From the NCBI GenBank assembly GCA_005502445.1, contig SCPB01000008.1, positions 1 through 64,000 of the forward strand: a DNA stretch of 64,000 nucleotides. Reading direction: 5' to 3'. A model generated the notes under the pieces. That model was given only the letters and a program-made list of their open reading frames with translations. It made no database searches and was not told the DNA's origin. The stretch's first letter is position 1, and each line of letters opens with the position of its first letter. The stretch is from Microbacteriaceae bacterium X2B. GTDB lineage: Bacteria > Actinomycetota > Actinomycetes > Actinomycetales > Microbacteriaceae. Below, piece by piece: positions 1 through 7,613 of this stretch. The position numbers and the translations under genes were made by a program.

Positions 1-363
1 CGCCCGCACCCCGGCCCCCCGCATCCGCTCGGTCACGATCGCGCTGAGCCGGCAGTCGGGTCCGAGAGGGGTGGCGGCCACCACATCGCCGGGCCGCAGA
101 CGGGTCGCCTCGACGATGTCGACGCCGGTGTGGAAGCCCGCGGAGAGCAGCAGAGGCACGATCACCGCGCGTCGACCGGCCGGCAGAGCGTCGACGACCG
201 TCGGCAGCGCGGGCTCCTGCACGTCGACGAACGCCTCCCGGACGTCGAGCCCGGGCCGTGCGGCGATGATCCCGTCGACGATGCCGCGCACCACGCGGCG
301 GCCCTCGGCGTCGTCGGTTCCGTGGGAGCACGCGATGAGCACCGGTCGGGGGTCAGACGTCAC
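1..363 (-). CDS. Sirohydrochlorin chelatase-like protein (CbiX/SirB family), 3' end cut by window edge
   Basis: Probably inserts Fe2+ into sirohydrochlorin, the last step of siroheme synthesis, supplying the cofactor of the nitrite reductase encoded at 3183-5819. Reading from a GTG at 363, the first 121 residues are visible; they open with a short lead and then IACSHGTDD, which matches the metal-binding His-Gly-(Ser/Thr) motif at the start of CbiX/SirB domains. A second conserved-looking stretch is VPLLLSAGFHTGVD near residue 70. The GTG overlaps the end of hemD by 11 bases, so the two are likely translationally coupled. Function rests on the motif plus operon context; substrate metal (Fe or Co) cannot be told from sequence. 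Confidence 0.75.
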   Translation of the reverse strand, partial: MTSDPRPVLIACSHGTDDAEGRRVVRGIVDGIIAARPGLDVREAFVDVQEPALPTVVDALPAGRRAVIVPLLLSAGFHTGVDIVEATRLRPGDVVAATPLGPDCRLSAIVTERMRGAGVRA

Positions 364-1477
364 TCACGAGCTCCAACCGGTAGCCTCGCTTGATGACCGT
401 GCGGACGAGGCGCGGCTCGCCGGCCGCCTGCCGCAGTCGAGCGATCGCGACCTCGACGGCGTGCGTGTCGCGGGATGCGCCGGGCAGTTCGTCGAGCAGG
501 TCGTCGCGACACACGACGCCGCCTTCGGCGCGTGCGAGAGCCCGGAGAACGGCGAACCCCGTGGGCGTGAGGTCGAGCACTCGACCGGCGAGGACCGCAC
601 TGGTGTTGCGCAGCAGCAGGGGCCCGGCCACCGTCAGTAGCGCGGCGCCCCGCCGTGAGGCGTAATGGGCCACGAGAATGCGGATGAGCGCGCCGAGCCG
701 ACCGCGCTCCGGCACGATCGGCTCGACGCCCGCCGCGCGGAGAGGACCCGCCGTGATCGGGCCCACGGCGACGGCGATCGCGAAGCCCTCGCGGAACGAT
801 GCTACGAGCGCATCGAGGCGGTCGTCGCGCTCGGCTGCCTCCAGCCATGCGGCCGCGCCCGGCGCGGACGTGAAGACGACGGCGTCGATGACGCCTGAAG
901 CGCAGTCTCGCACCGAGGCGCGGACCGCTTCGGGATCCCGGGGCGGGCCCCAGCGGTAGACCACGAGACTGTCGACGGCCGCTCCCGCGGCCAGGAAGGC
1001 TTCGTCGAGTCCGTCGGCGCCCGAGCCGTGGTGCTGCACGGCGATCCGGAGGCCCGCGACGCCCTCTTCGAGGAGGTACTCCGCGATCTCCGCGGCCGTC
1101 TCCGATTCGGCCACCCAGTCGGCGACCAGGCCCGCGGCCTGGATCGCGCCTCGCGCCTTCGGCCCGCGCGCGACGAGACGGCTGCGTCTCAGCGCATCGA
1201 CGAGCTCGTCGGCGATGCCGTGCGCGTCGGCAGCCTCGATCCAGCCGCGGAACCCGATTCCGGTCGTCACGACGACGACGTCCGGCTGCTGGGCGATGAC
1301 GCCGCGCGTCGTGGCGATGAGCTCGTCGTCGTTGAGGATCGGCACCATGCTGATCGCGGGCGCGTGCCGGATCTCCGCTCCATGCCGCGTGAGAGCGGCC
1401 GCCAGCTCGGTCGAGCGGCGGTCAGCCGTCACGAGCACCACGCACCCGGCGAGGTGCTGCTCCTGGGGCTCGTTCAT
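353..1477 (-). CDS. hemD: Uroporphyrinogen-III synthase fused to a winged-helix DNA-binding domain
   Basis: Cyclises hydroxymethylbilane to uroporphyrinogen III, the branch-point precursor of siroheme and heme. Of 374 residues, about 8-260 form the bilobed HemD domain (LAGCVVLVTADRRSTEL at the start, FTSAPGAAAWL later). About 275-370 form an OmpR/PhoB-type winged helix (LDLTPTGFAVLRAL, then a recognition-helix-like VEVAIARLRQ and VIKRGYRLEL wing). This two-domain form is known in actinobacteria beside nirBD and may make the enzyme a regulator too. I chose the ATG at 1477; a GTG at 1522, only 4 nt after the cysG stop, is the alternative and adds 15 residues with no family match. Neither has a good Shine-Dalgarno sequence, so coupling from cysG is likely. 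Confidence 0.88.
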   Translation of the reverse strand: MNEPQEQHLAGCVVLVTADRRSTELAAALTRHGAEIRHAPAISMVPILNDDELIATTRGVIAQQPDVVVVTTGIGFRGWIEAADAHGIADELVDALRRSRLVARGPKARGAIQAAGLVADWVAESETAAEIAEYLLEEGVAGLRIAVQHHGSGADGLDEAFLAAGAAVDSLVVYRWGPPRDPEAVRASVRDCASGVIDAVVFTSAPGAAAWLEAAERDDRLDALVASFREGFAIAVAVGPITAGPLRAAGVEPIVPERGRLGALIRILVAHYASRRGAALLTVAGPLLLRNTSAVLAGRVLDLTPTGFAVLRALARAEGGVVCRDDLLDELPGASRDTHAVEVAIARLRQAAGEPRLVRTVIKRGYRLELVSDV

Positions 1478-1525
1478 CAGACCATTCTGGTGGACGCTGC
1501 GCACGGTCGGGCGGCGGGTCACGGT

Positions 1526-2797
1526 TCAGGTGCCGCGCCTGGATGCGGGCGGCGCAACGGCGGCCGCTGCAGGTGCGATCGCCCCCTCGGGCGCGTCGAG
1601 CAGTCCCGGTGCCGCGACGGCGCCGATGACGATGACAGCGGGGTTGCGCACGTCCGCCGCGGCCGCGGCATCCACGATCCGCGACAGCGGGGCTCGCGTC
1701 GTCCGCTGGGACGACGCCGTGCCGTTCTCGACGATCGCGACAGGGAGGGAAGGATCGACGCCGGCGGCAAGGGCGCCGTCGACCATGCGCGCGAGTGTGC
1801 CGACGCCCATGAGCACGACGAGCGTCGTCCGCGGCTCGCGCATGACCGCGAAGGCGCGTTCGTCGAGCACCTCGTGCCCGGTCATGACGCGGAACCCGTC
1901 CGCTGTCCCGCGGTGCGTCACCGGGATGCCGGCGGCGGCGGGTACGGCGATCGCGCTCGAGACGCCGGGCACCGTCTCGACCGCGATGCCGGCGGCGCGA
2001 CAGGCGATAGCCTCTTCGCCGCCGCGACCGTAGACGAACGGGTCGCCGCCCTTGAGCCGTACGACGCGCCGACCCGCACGGGCCTGCTCGACGAGGATCT
2101 CGTTGATGCGCTCCTGCGGCACGGGGTGATGGCCGGGCGATTTGCCGACGTCGATCACCTCGACGTCGGCGGGGAGCTCGGCGATCACGTCGATCGCGCC
2201 CAGCCGGTCCGCCACCACGACGTCGGCCTCGGCCAGAGCACGCCGCGCTCGCAGCGTCAGCAGGTCGCCCGCCCCCGGGCCCCCACCCACGAGAGTCACG
2301 CGCCCGGGCTCGTCCTGGACACGCCGGCGGGGGCGGAGATCGATCGCCCCGGATCGCACGCGCTCGGCGAGGGCTTCGCAGACATCGCCGCTGCGGCGCG
2401 GATCGACGCCGGTGTCGGAGACGACGCCGATGACGACCTGACCGGCTCGGCGCACGGCCGGGGTCCGCGCGCTGCCGTCTCGGGCGTCGCCGGCGGCGAC
2501 GCACCAGATGCGGCGCTCGTCTGCCCAGCCGGCGACGAGCATGTCGGTCGCGACGTCGCCTGTCGCGGTGTGCACGAACCAGGCGTCGTCGAGGTCGGCG
2601 GGCTGCACCGCTCGGGGGATCCAGTCGATCATGCCGTCGAGTCTCAGCCGGTCGAGCACGGGGTGCAGCTCGGGCGCGACGACGCACACCGTCGCTCCGT
2701 CGTCGAGGAACCGCGCCGCGCGGCGCGCCGACACCGCCCCGCCGCCGACGAGCACGACGCGACGGCCGAGGAACTCGAGCCCCATGAGCGTCGTCAC
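1526..2797 (-). CDS. cysG: Siroheme synthase: precorrin-2 dehydrogenase plus uroporphyrinogen-III C-methyltransferase
   Basis: A 423-residue two-domain enzyme. Residues about 5-150 are a Rossmann-type precorrin-2 dehydrogenase (GLEFLGRRVVLVGGGAVSARR). Residues about 165-410 are the SAM-dependent methyltransferase SUMT/CobA (VTLVGGGPGAGDLLTLRARRAL, VVRLKGGDPFVYGRGGEE, PAAAGIPVTHRG). It methylates uroporphyrinogen III twice to precorrin-2 and oxidises that to sirohydrochlorin; the separate chelatase at the left edge could finish the job. The GTG start overlaps the nirD stop in a GTGA, which fixes the start. The protein ends in an Ala/Pro-rich tail of unknown use. Part of the nirB-nirD-cysG-hemD-chelatase operon. 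Confidence 0.9.
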   Translation of the reverse strand: MTTLMGLEFLGRRVVLVGGGAVSARRAARFLDDGATVCVVAPELHPVLDRLRLDGMIDWIPRAVQPADLDDAWFVHTATGDVATDMLVAGWADERRIWCVAAGDARDGSARTPAVRRAGQVVIGVVSDTGVDPRRSGDVCEALAERVRSGAIDLRPRRRVQDEPGRVTLVGGGPGAGDLLTLRARRALAEADVVVADRLGAIDVIAELPADVEVIDVGKSPGHHPVPQERINEILVEQARAGRRVVRLKGGDPFVYGRGGEEAIACRAAGIAVETVPGVSSAIAVPAAAGIPVTHRGTADGFRVMTGHEVLDERAFAVMREPRTTLVVLMGVGTLARMVDGALAAGVDPSLPVAIVENGTASSQRTTRAPLSRIVDAAAAADVRNPAVIVIGAVAAPGLLDAPEGAIAPAAAAVAPPASRRGT

Positions 2798-3186
2798 GGC
2801 GTCGTCGCCCGGGCGATCTGGACCGCGCCGCCGACGACGCGCACGGGATACACGCGCACGGAGCGCACGTCGGCGCCGTGCGTCTCGAGGCACTGGCCCG
2901 TGCGCAGGTCGAAGACGTGCTTGTACATGGGCGAGGCCACGGTCGGCAGGCCCTTCGCCGAGCCGACGATGCCCCGCGACAGCACGTATGCGCCGCTGTA
3001 CGGGTCGCGCTGGCAGATCGCCGCGAGCTCGTCGTCGAGCAGGCGGAAGATCGCCACCTGCCTGCCGTCGACGAGAGCGGCCGCACCGCGTTCTCGCGGG
3101 AGGTCGCCGAGCGCGCACACGGTCACCCAGTCGTCCGCACACGGGTCGCTCCCGAGGGGGCGCGCGGCGAGAGTCTCGATGGTCAT
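2794..3186 (-). CDS. nirD: Nitrite reductase (NADH) small subunit
   Basis: A 130-residue partner of NirB in assimilatory NADH-nitrite reductase, which reduces nitrite to ammonium in the cytoplasm. It has the Rieske-like fold of NirD (WVTVCALGDLPRERGAA at the start; GLPTVASPMYKHVFDLRTG near residue 90). Like other NirD proteins it lacks the [2Fe-2S] ligands: the first motif reads ICQRDP instead of C-x-H, and the second has SPMYKH instead of C-x2-H. The ATG overlaps the nirB stop (ATGA) and its own stop overlaps the cysG GTG, so the three genes are tightly coupled. Confidence 0.93.
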   Translation of the reverse strand: MTIETLAARPLGSDPCADDWVTVCALGDLPRERGAAALVDGRQVAIFRLLDDELAAICQRDPYSGAYVLSRGIVGSAKGLPTVASPMYKHVFDLRTGQCLETHGADVRSVRVYPVRVVGGAVQIARATTP

Positions 3187-5819
3187 CGGCGAGCCTCCAG
3201 GATCGTTCCGGCGATGAGGATGCGGTTGTCGCCTCCGCGGGCGGCCTCGCGCTCCTGCTCGGTCGCGGGTCGCGCCTGCCCGCGTTCGCCCACGTAGGCG
3301 AGGGAGGGGTCGGGCGTGCGCGGCGCGTTCACGAAGGAGGAGAAGCGCTGGAGCTTCTCGGGGTCGTCGAGCGTGGCCCGCCACTCGTCCTCGTACCGGG
3401 CGATGTGCTCGGCCATCGCGGCGTCGAGCTCGGCGGCGATGCCGAGGGAGTCGTTCATGATGATGTCGCGGATGGCCTCGATGCCCCCCTCGACCTCCTC
3501 CACCCACGGCGCGGTGCGCTGCAGCCGGTCGGCCGTGCGGATGTAGTACAGCAGGAATCGGTCGATCGTCCGCAGCAGGGTCTCGGTGTCGAGGTCCTCG
3601 GCGAAGAGCACGGCGTGGCGGGGTGTGAAGCCGCCGTTGCCGCCGACGTACATGTTCCAGCCCTTCTCGGTCGCGATGACGCCCACGTCCTTGCCGCGGG
3701 CCTCCGCGCACTCGCGGGCGCAGCCCGAGACGCCCATCTTGAGCTTGTGGGGCGAGCGCAGGCCGCGATAGCGCAGCTCGAGGTCGATCGCGAGCTTGAC
3801 CGAGTCCTGCACGCCGTAGCGGCACCAGGTCGAGCCGACGCAGCTCTTCACGGCGCGCAGCGACTTGCCGTAGGCGTGACCGGACTCGAATCCGGCGTCG
3901 ACGAGTCGTCGCCAGATGTCGGGCAGCTGCTCCAGCCGGGCGCCGAACATGTCGATGCGCTGCGCTCCCGTGATCTTGGTGTACAGCCCGAAGTCGCGCG
4001 CGATCTCGCCGATGGCGACGAGTCCTTCGGGCGTGACCTCCCCGCCGGCGATGCGCGGCACGACCGAGTAGCTGCCGTCCTTCTGGAGGTTGGCCATGAC
4101 GTGATCGTTGGTGTCCTGCAGCGTCGCGTGCTCGCCGTCGAGAGGATGCGCGCCGCTGAGCGAGGAGAGGATCGATGCGACGGCGGGCTTGCAGATGTCG
4201 CAACCGCGACCGGAGCCGTGCTTGGCGACGACGTCGGTGAATGAGCGCAGCCCCTGGATGCGGACCGCCTCGAACAGCTGGGCGCGCGACAGAGCGAAGT
4301 GCTCGCACAGCGCGGAGCTCACCTCGCGACCGCTGCGGACGAGCTCGACGGCGGTGAGCTTCTTCACGAGCGGAACGCACGACCCGCAACTCGTGCCGGC
4401 GTTCGTGCAGGCCTTGACCGCGGCCAGGTCGGCGCAGCCGTGCTCGGTGACGGCGGCGCGCACGGCGCCGGCGCTCACGTTGTTGCACGAGCAGATCGTC
4501 GCCTCGTCCGGCAGCTCGATCGACGCGGCCGCGCCCGAGGATTCCGGCGCGAGGAAGGCGGAGGGATCGGCGCCGAGCTCGCGCCCGAGCATCGGGCGCA
4601 ACGACGAGTATGCCGACGCATCGCCGACGAGCACTCCGCCGAGCAGAGTCCGTGCGTCATCGCTCATGACGAGCTTCTTGTACACCCCGGCGACCGGGTC
4701 GGCGTAGACGACCTCGAGCGCGCCGGGCGAGGCGGCGAAGGCGTCGCCGAAGCTCGCGACATCGACACCCGTGAGCTTGAGCTTCGTCGCCGTGTCGGCG
4801 GCGGGCACGGTCGCCGAGCCTCCGAGCAAGCGGTCCACGAGCACCTCCGCCATGGCGTAGCCCGGGGCGACGAGGCCGTGGCAGACGCCGCCGATCGCCG
4901 CGACCTCGCCGACGGCGGCGATCGCCGGATCGGAACTGGCGCATCCCTCGTCGATGACGACGCCGCCGCGGGGCGCGATCGCGAGCCCGGCGTCGCGAGC
5001 GAGCTCGTCGCGGGGCCGGATGCCCACCGCGAGCACGACGATGTCGGCGTCGAGACGTGCCCCGTCGTCGAAGATGAGCCCGTTCACGCTGCCGTCGGGG
5101 TGGGCGCTGATGGCGCGGGTGCGGGAGTTCGGCCGAACGCTGATGCCGCAGGCCTCGATGAGCCGACGGAGCGCCTGGCCGCCGCCCGCGTCGAGCTGCG
5201 CCGACATGAGCCGGTCGGAGGACTGCACGACCGTGGTCGCGACGCCCAGGGCGTGGAGCGCGCCTGCTGCCTCGAGCCCGAGCAGCCCGCCGCCGAGCAC
5301 GGCGCCGCGGACGACACCGCCCGAGGCGATAGCACGCTCCGTTCGGGCCTTGAGGGCGACGACGTCGTCGACCGTGCGGTACACGAACACGCCGTCGTGT
5401 CGAACGCCCGGAACGTCGGGACGCGCGGCGCGCGAGCCCGTCGCGAGGACGAGCCGGTCGTAGGGGATGCGCCGGCCGCTCGCCGTCGTCACCTCGCGGC
5501 CGGTGCGATCGATGCGCTCCACCGGGTCTGCGGGGATGAGCGAGACGCGAGGGTCGGACCAGAGCAGCGGGGCACCGAGCTGCAGGGCGTCCGGCTCGGT
5601 TCCGGTGATGCAGCTCGTCAACTGGATCCGGTCGTAAGGTCGTCGGTTCTCGTCGCCGATCACGGTGACGACCCAGGAGTTCTCGGCATCGCGCGACCGC
5701 AGCGACTCGACGAGACGGTGAGCGACCATGCCCGCGCCCACGACGACGAGACGGAGGGGCTCGGTCGCGGGCGTCATGCCGCCACCGTAGGAGGGCGTCG
5801 TTTCGGTCGTGTGCGTCAT
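3183..5819 (-). CDS. nirB: Nitrite reductase (NADH) large subunit
   Basis: An 878-residue catalytic subunit that moves electrons from NADH through FAD, Fe-S centres and siroheme to reduce nitrite to ammonium. Visible in order: an FAD/NAD(P)-binding oxidoreductase domain (LRLVVVGAGMVAHRLV near 20; ATGSRAARPDVPG), a BFD-like [2Fe-2S] module near 440-500 (CSCNN, then CTNAGTSCGSC), and the sulfite/nitrite reductase domains. The siroheme/[4Fe-4S] ligands lie near 660-700 (CVGSTWC, then GVSGCARECAEARG). The ATG at 5819 is preceded by GAGGGG at 6 nt spacing, better supported than the in-frame ATG 14 codons later. First gene of the operon; the leader holds a strong hairpin and a repeat discussed separately. 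Confidence 0.96.
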   Translation of the reverse strand: MTHTTETTPSYGGGMTPATEPLRLVVVGAGMVAHRLVESLRSRDAENSWVVTVIGDENRRPYDRIQLTSCITGTEPDALQLGAPLLWSDPRVSLIPADPVERIDRTGREVTTASGRRIPYDRLVLATGSRAARPDVPGVRHDGVFVYRTVDDVVALKARTERAIASGGVVRGAVLGGGLLGLEAAGALHALGVATTVVQSSDRLMSAQLDAGGGQALRRLIEACGISVRPNSRTRAISAHPDGSVNGLIFDDGARLDADIVVLAVGIRPRDELARDAGLAIAPRGGVVIDEGCASSDPAIAAVGEVAAIGGVCHGLVAPGYAMAEVLVDRLLGGSATVPAADTATKLKLTGVDVASFGDAFAASPGALEVVYADPVAGVYKKLVMSDDARTLLGGVLVGDASAYSSLRPMLGRELGADPSAFLAPESSGAAASIELPDEATICSCNNVSAGAVRAAVTEHGCADLAAVKACTNAGTSCGSCVPLVKKLTAVELVRSGREVSSALCEHFALSRAQLFEAVRIQGLRSFTDVVAKHGSGRGCDICKPAVASILSSLSGAHPLDGEHATLQDTNDHVMANLQKDGSYSVVPRIAGGEVTPEGLVAIGEIARDFGLYTKITGAQRIDMFGARLEQLPDIWRRLVDAGFESGHAYGKSLRAVKSCVGSTWCRYGVQDSVKLAIDLELRYRGLRSPHKLKMGVSGCARECAEARGKDVGVIATEKGWNMYVGGNGGFTPRHAVLFAEDLDTETLLRTIDRFLLYYIRTADRLQRTAPWVEEVEGGIEAIRDIIMNDSLGIAAELDAAMAEHIARYEDEWRATLDDPEKLQRFSSFVNAPRTPDPSLAYVGERGQARPATEQEREAARGGDNRILIAGTILEARR

Positions 5820-5836
5820 CTGTTTCCCCTCGGGGT

Positions 5837-5878
5837 CGGAGACCTCACAGGGGGGAACGGTCCCCTGTGAGGTCTCCG
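5837..5878 (-). promoter_or_regulatory. 17-bp perfect-stem hairpin in the nirB leader
   Basis: Arms at 5837-5853 and 5862-5878 are perfectly complementary (CGGAGACCTCACAGGGG against its reverse complement), with an 8-nt loop. On the minus strand it lies within the presumed nirB 5' untranslated region, and its 3' arm ends 5 nt before the GAGGGG ribosome binding site. There is no U tract after it, so it is not a classic intrinsic terminator. It could be an RNA control hairpin, an mRNA-stabilising element or a protein-binding dyad; the sequence alone does not decide. Confidence 0.55.
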
Positions 5879-5960
5879 CGACCGCGGCGCGGTCGCCTTC
5901 GCGACGGATCGAGGGCCTCGGCCCGTTCGATCCCGCCGAGTCCGGTGGTGTTCGGGCTCG

Positions 5961-6004
5961 AGCGTAGGCGCGGAGTGTTACCGCCTCGGCGCGCTCGTGT
6001 TACC
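5961..6004 (-). promoter_or_regulatory. Putative nirB promoter with GlnR-like direct repeat
   Basis: On the minus strand two identical GGTAACAC copies (5997-6004 and 5975-5982) are exactly 22 bp apart. GlnR of actinomycetes binds arrays of gTnAC-n6-GaAAC units with a 22-bp period. The two GTAAC halves and the period fit; the intervening GAAAC-type halves are poor (GCGCC, CGCCT). A TACGCT at 5961-5966 fits a -10 with no recognisable -35, as expected for an activated promoter. The start point would be near 5954, giving a leader of about 135 nt. GlnR control of nirBD is established in Streptomyces and mycobacteria; here it is inferred. Confidence 0.4.
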
Positions 6005-6085
6005 CCGCACGAACCTTTCGCGCACATCGGGCCGCCGGCCGGTGTGAGACGGCGGTCCGAGAGGGCGCTCGCCCGCCGGCGACGA

Positions 6086-6119
6086 CGTGAGCCCCGACCC
6101 AGCAGGGTCGGGGCTCACG
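6086..6119 (-). terminator. Intrinsic terminator-like hairpin after rbpA
   Basis: Perfect 15-bp arms (6086-6100 and 6105-6119) around a 4-nt loop, 16 bases after the rbpA stop. There is no U-rich tail, which is common for terminators of high-GC actinobacteria. It separates the tpiA-secG-rbpA transcript from the nirB promoter region. Confidence 0.7.
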
Positions 6120-6134
6120 ATCGTTCGTCGACGA

Positions 6135-6494
6135 TCAGGCGGATGTTCCGCGCCGCTCGCGCAGCTTCACGAGCGCGTCTTCGAGGATCTGCTTCGCCTC
6201 GTCCTCGGTGCGACGCTCCTTCACGTAGGCGAGGTGGGTCTTGTACGGCTCGTTCTTCGCCAGCTGTGGAGGGTTCTCCTTGTCGCGGCCCGCGGGCAGA
6301 CCGGAGGTCGGCGAGTCGATGATCGAGGGTATCTCGTCATCGGGGAGGTTGGCCGCGAAGTGCCGGACCGTCTCATTGCCGTACGCATCCCAGTAGGAGA
6401 CGGCGATGCGGTCGGCGTGGACCCCGCGGTCCTGCTCTCCCATCGGACCGGAACCCACGCGGGAGCCGCGGATGGCGCTGCCACCGGAAACCAT
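6135..6494 (-). CDS. rbpA: RNA polymerase-binding protein RbpA
   Basis: An actinobacterial transcription factor that binds the beta subunit and principal sigma factor and stabilises the open promoter complex. The 119-residue protein has the family signature: AIRGSRVGSGPMGEQDRGV at the start, a core with RIAVSYWDAYGNETVRHFAA, and a C-terminal sigma-interacting helix rich in charged residues (KERRTEDEAKQILEDALVKLRERR). The ATG at 6494 has AGGAGAG at good spacing. It follows secG by 12 nt and is probably cotranscribed with it; a terminator follows. Confidence 0.95.
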   Translation of the reverse strand: MVSGGSAIRGSRVGSGPMGEQDRGVHADRIAVSYWDAYGNETVRHFAANLPDDEIPSIIDSPTSGLPAGRDKENPPQLAKNEPYKTHLAYVKERRTEDEAKQILEDALVKLRERRGTSA

Positions 6495-6506
6495 GTTCTC
6501 TCCTGC

Positions 6507-6755
6507 CTAGGCCGCGTCGAAGCGCGTGATGAGCCCGAGGATCACGATCGAGCCGACCCAGGTCAGCGCGAGCACGATCGTGATGCGGTTGAGGTTGCGC
6601 TCGGCGACCCCGGAGGCGCCGAGATTCGAGGTCACTCCCCCGCCGAACATGTCGGACAGTCCGCCGCCGCGACCGCGGTGCAGCAGGATCATGAGGGTGA
6701 GCAGAAGGCTGGTGATGCCCAGGATGACCTGGAGCACGACCTGAAGGATTTCCAC
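6507..6755 (-). CDS. secG: Preprotein translocase subunit SecG
   Basis: An 82-residue inner-membrane component of the SecYEG export channel. Two hydrophobic helices (about 3-24 and 59-77) flank a cytoplasmic loop with the family's glycine-rich signature HRGRGGGLSDMFGGG. The start is a GTG. The gene lies 66 nt after tpiA, and a TAGAGT that could serve as a -10 sits in that gap, so it may have its own promoter as well as readthrough from the glycolytic genes. Followed by rbpA after 12 nt. Confidence 0.95.
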   Translation of the reverse strand: MEILQVVLQVILGITSLLLTLMILLHRGRGGGLSDMFGGGVTSNLGASGVAERNLNRITIVLALTWVGSIVILGLITRFDAA

Positions 6756-6821
6756 GGGATAGCGGCCTCTCGGGGTTTCGAACAGCGTCCTACTCTAACG
6801 CACCGCGGCGCGCGAGCCGGT

Positions 6822-7613
6822 TCAGACGGTTCCGACGTGCTTCGGAAAACGTGCGATCGCCGAGAACTCGTCGACGTCCAAGCTCGCGCCGCCGACGAGC
6901 GCGCCGTCGACATCGCTCTGGTTCATGAAGCCCGCGATGTTGCCCGACTTCACGCTGCCCCCGTAGAGGATGCGGGTGCGATCGGCCGTGTCGTCCCCGA
7001 GCGTCTCGGCGATCGTCGCGCGCAGTGCCGAGCAGACCTGCTGCGCCTGTTCGGGGGTCGCCGCCTGGCCGGAACCGATGGCCCACACCGGTTCGTAGGC
7101 GACGACGAACTCGGCATCGGTCGTCAACTCATCGAGCACCACACGCAGCTGGGCGACGGGGACGGCCGAGGGGCCGTGCTCTGCGAGGTCCTCGGCCGAC
7201 TCGCCGACGCACACGACGGGGGTCACGCCGTGCCGGAGCGCTGCGACGGTCTTCTTCGCCACGAGCGCGTCGTCCTCGTGGTGGTACTGCCGCCGTTCCG
7301 AGTGGCCGATGATGACGTAGCGGCAGCTCAGGGCGCTCAGGAAAGCACCCGAGATCTCACCGGTGTACGCCCCGCTGTCGTGCGCCGAGAGATCCTGCGC
7401 GCCGTGCGCGAGCTCGAGCTTGTCGGCGGCGATGAGCGTCTGCACGCTGCGCAGGTCGGTGAACGGCGGGAACACCGCGACCTCGACCTCGTTCGAGGAG
7501 TGCTTCGCGTCGCGCAGGCTCCAGGCGAGCTTCTGCACGAAGGCGATCGCCTGCAGGTGGTCGAGATTCATCTTCCAGTTGCCCGCGATGAGCGGGGTTC
7601 GGGCTACGCCCAT
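6822..7613 (-). CDS. tpiA: Triosephosphate isomerase
   Basis: Interconverts dihydroxyacetone phosphate and glyceraldehyde 3-phosphate. The 263-residue TIM barrel shows the substrate-binding start ([10 protein letters not shown]), the catalytic histidine motif [10 protein letters not shown] near residue 100, the catalytic glutamate in [12 protein letters not shown] near 170, and the phosphate loop [10 protein letters not shown] near 215. The ATG overlaps the 3' end of pgk by 10 bases and has GGAGG upstream. It sits in the usual gap-pgk-tpiA-secG order of actinobacteria. Confidence 0.97.
   Translation of the reverse strand: MGVARTPLIAGNWKMNLDHLQAIAFVQKLAWSLRDAKHSSNEVEVAVFPPFTDLRSVQTLIAADKLELAHGAQDLSAHDSGAYTGEISGAFLSALSCRYVIIGHSERRQYHHEDDALVAKKTVAALRHGVTPVVCVGESAEDLAEHGPSAVPVAQLRVVLDELTTDAEFVVAYEPVWAIGSGQAATPEQAQQVCSALRATIAETLGDDTADRTRILYGGSVKSGNIAGFMNQSDVDGALVGGASLDVDEFSAIARFPKHVGTV

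Larger units (their letters stand above)
5820..6134 (-). other. Gene-free interval between rbpA and nirB (promoter, hairpin, terminator)
   Basis: This is the only stretch over 300 bases without a gene. Read on the minus strand it holds, in order: the rbpA terminator (6086-6119), two copies of GGTAACAC 22 bp apart (5975-6004), a possible -10 TACGCT (5961-5966), and a long hairpin (5837-5878) ending 5 nt before the nirB ribosome binding site. I see no small gene in it with a ribosome binding site and typical codon use. Confidence 0.7.

Noticed and set aside
5837-5878. nirB leader hairpin as an ANTAR (PdtaR/NasR-type) target
   Set aside because: ANTAR targets are two hairpins with hexanucleotide loops; here there is one hairpin with an 8-nt loop.
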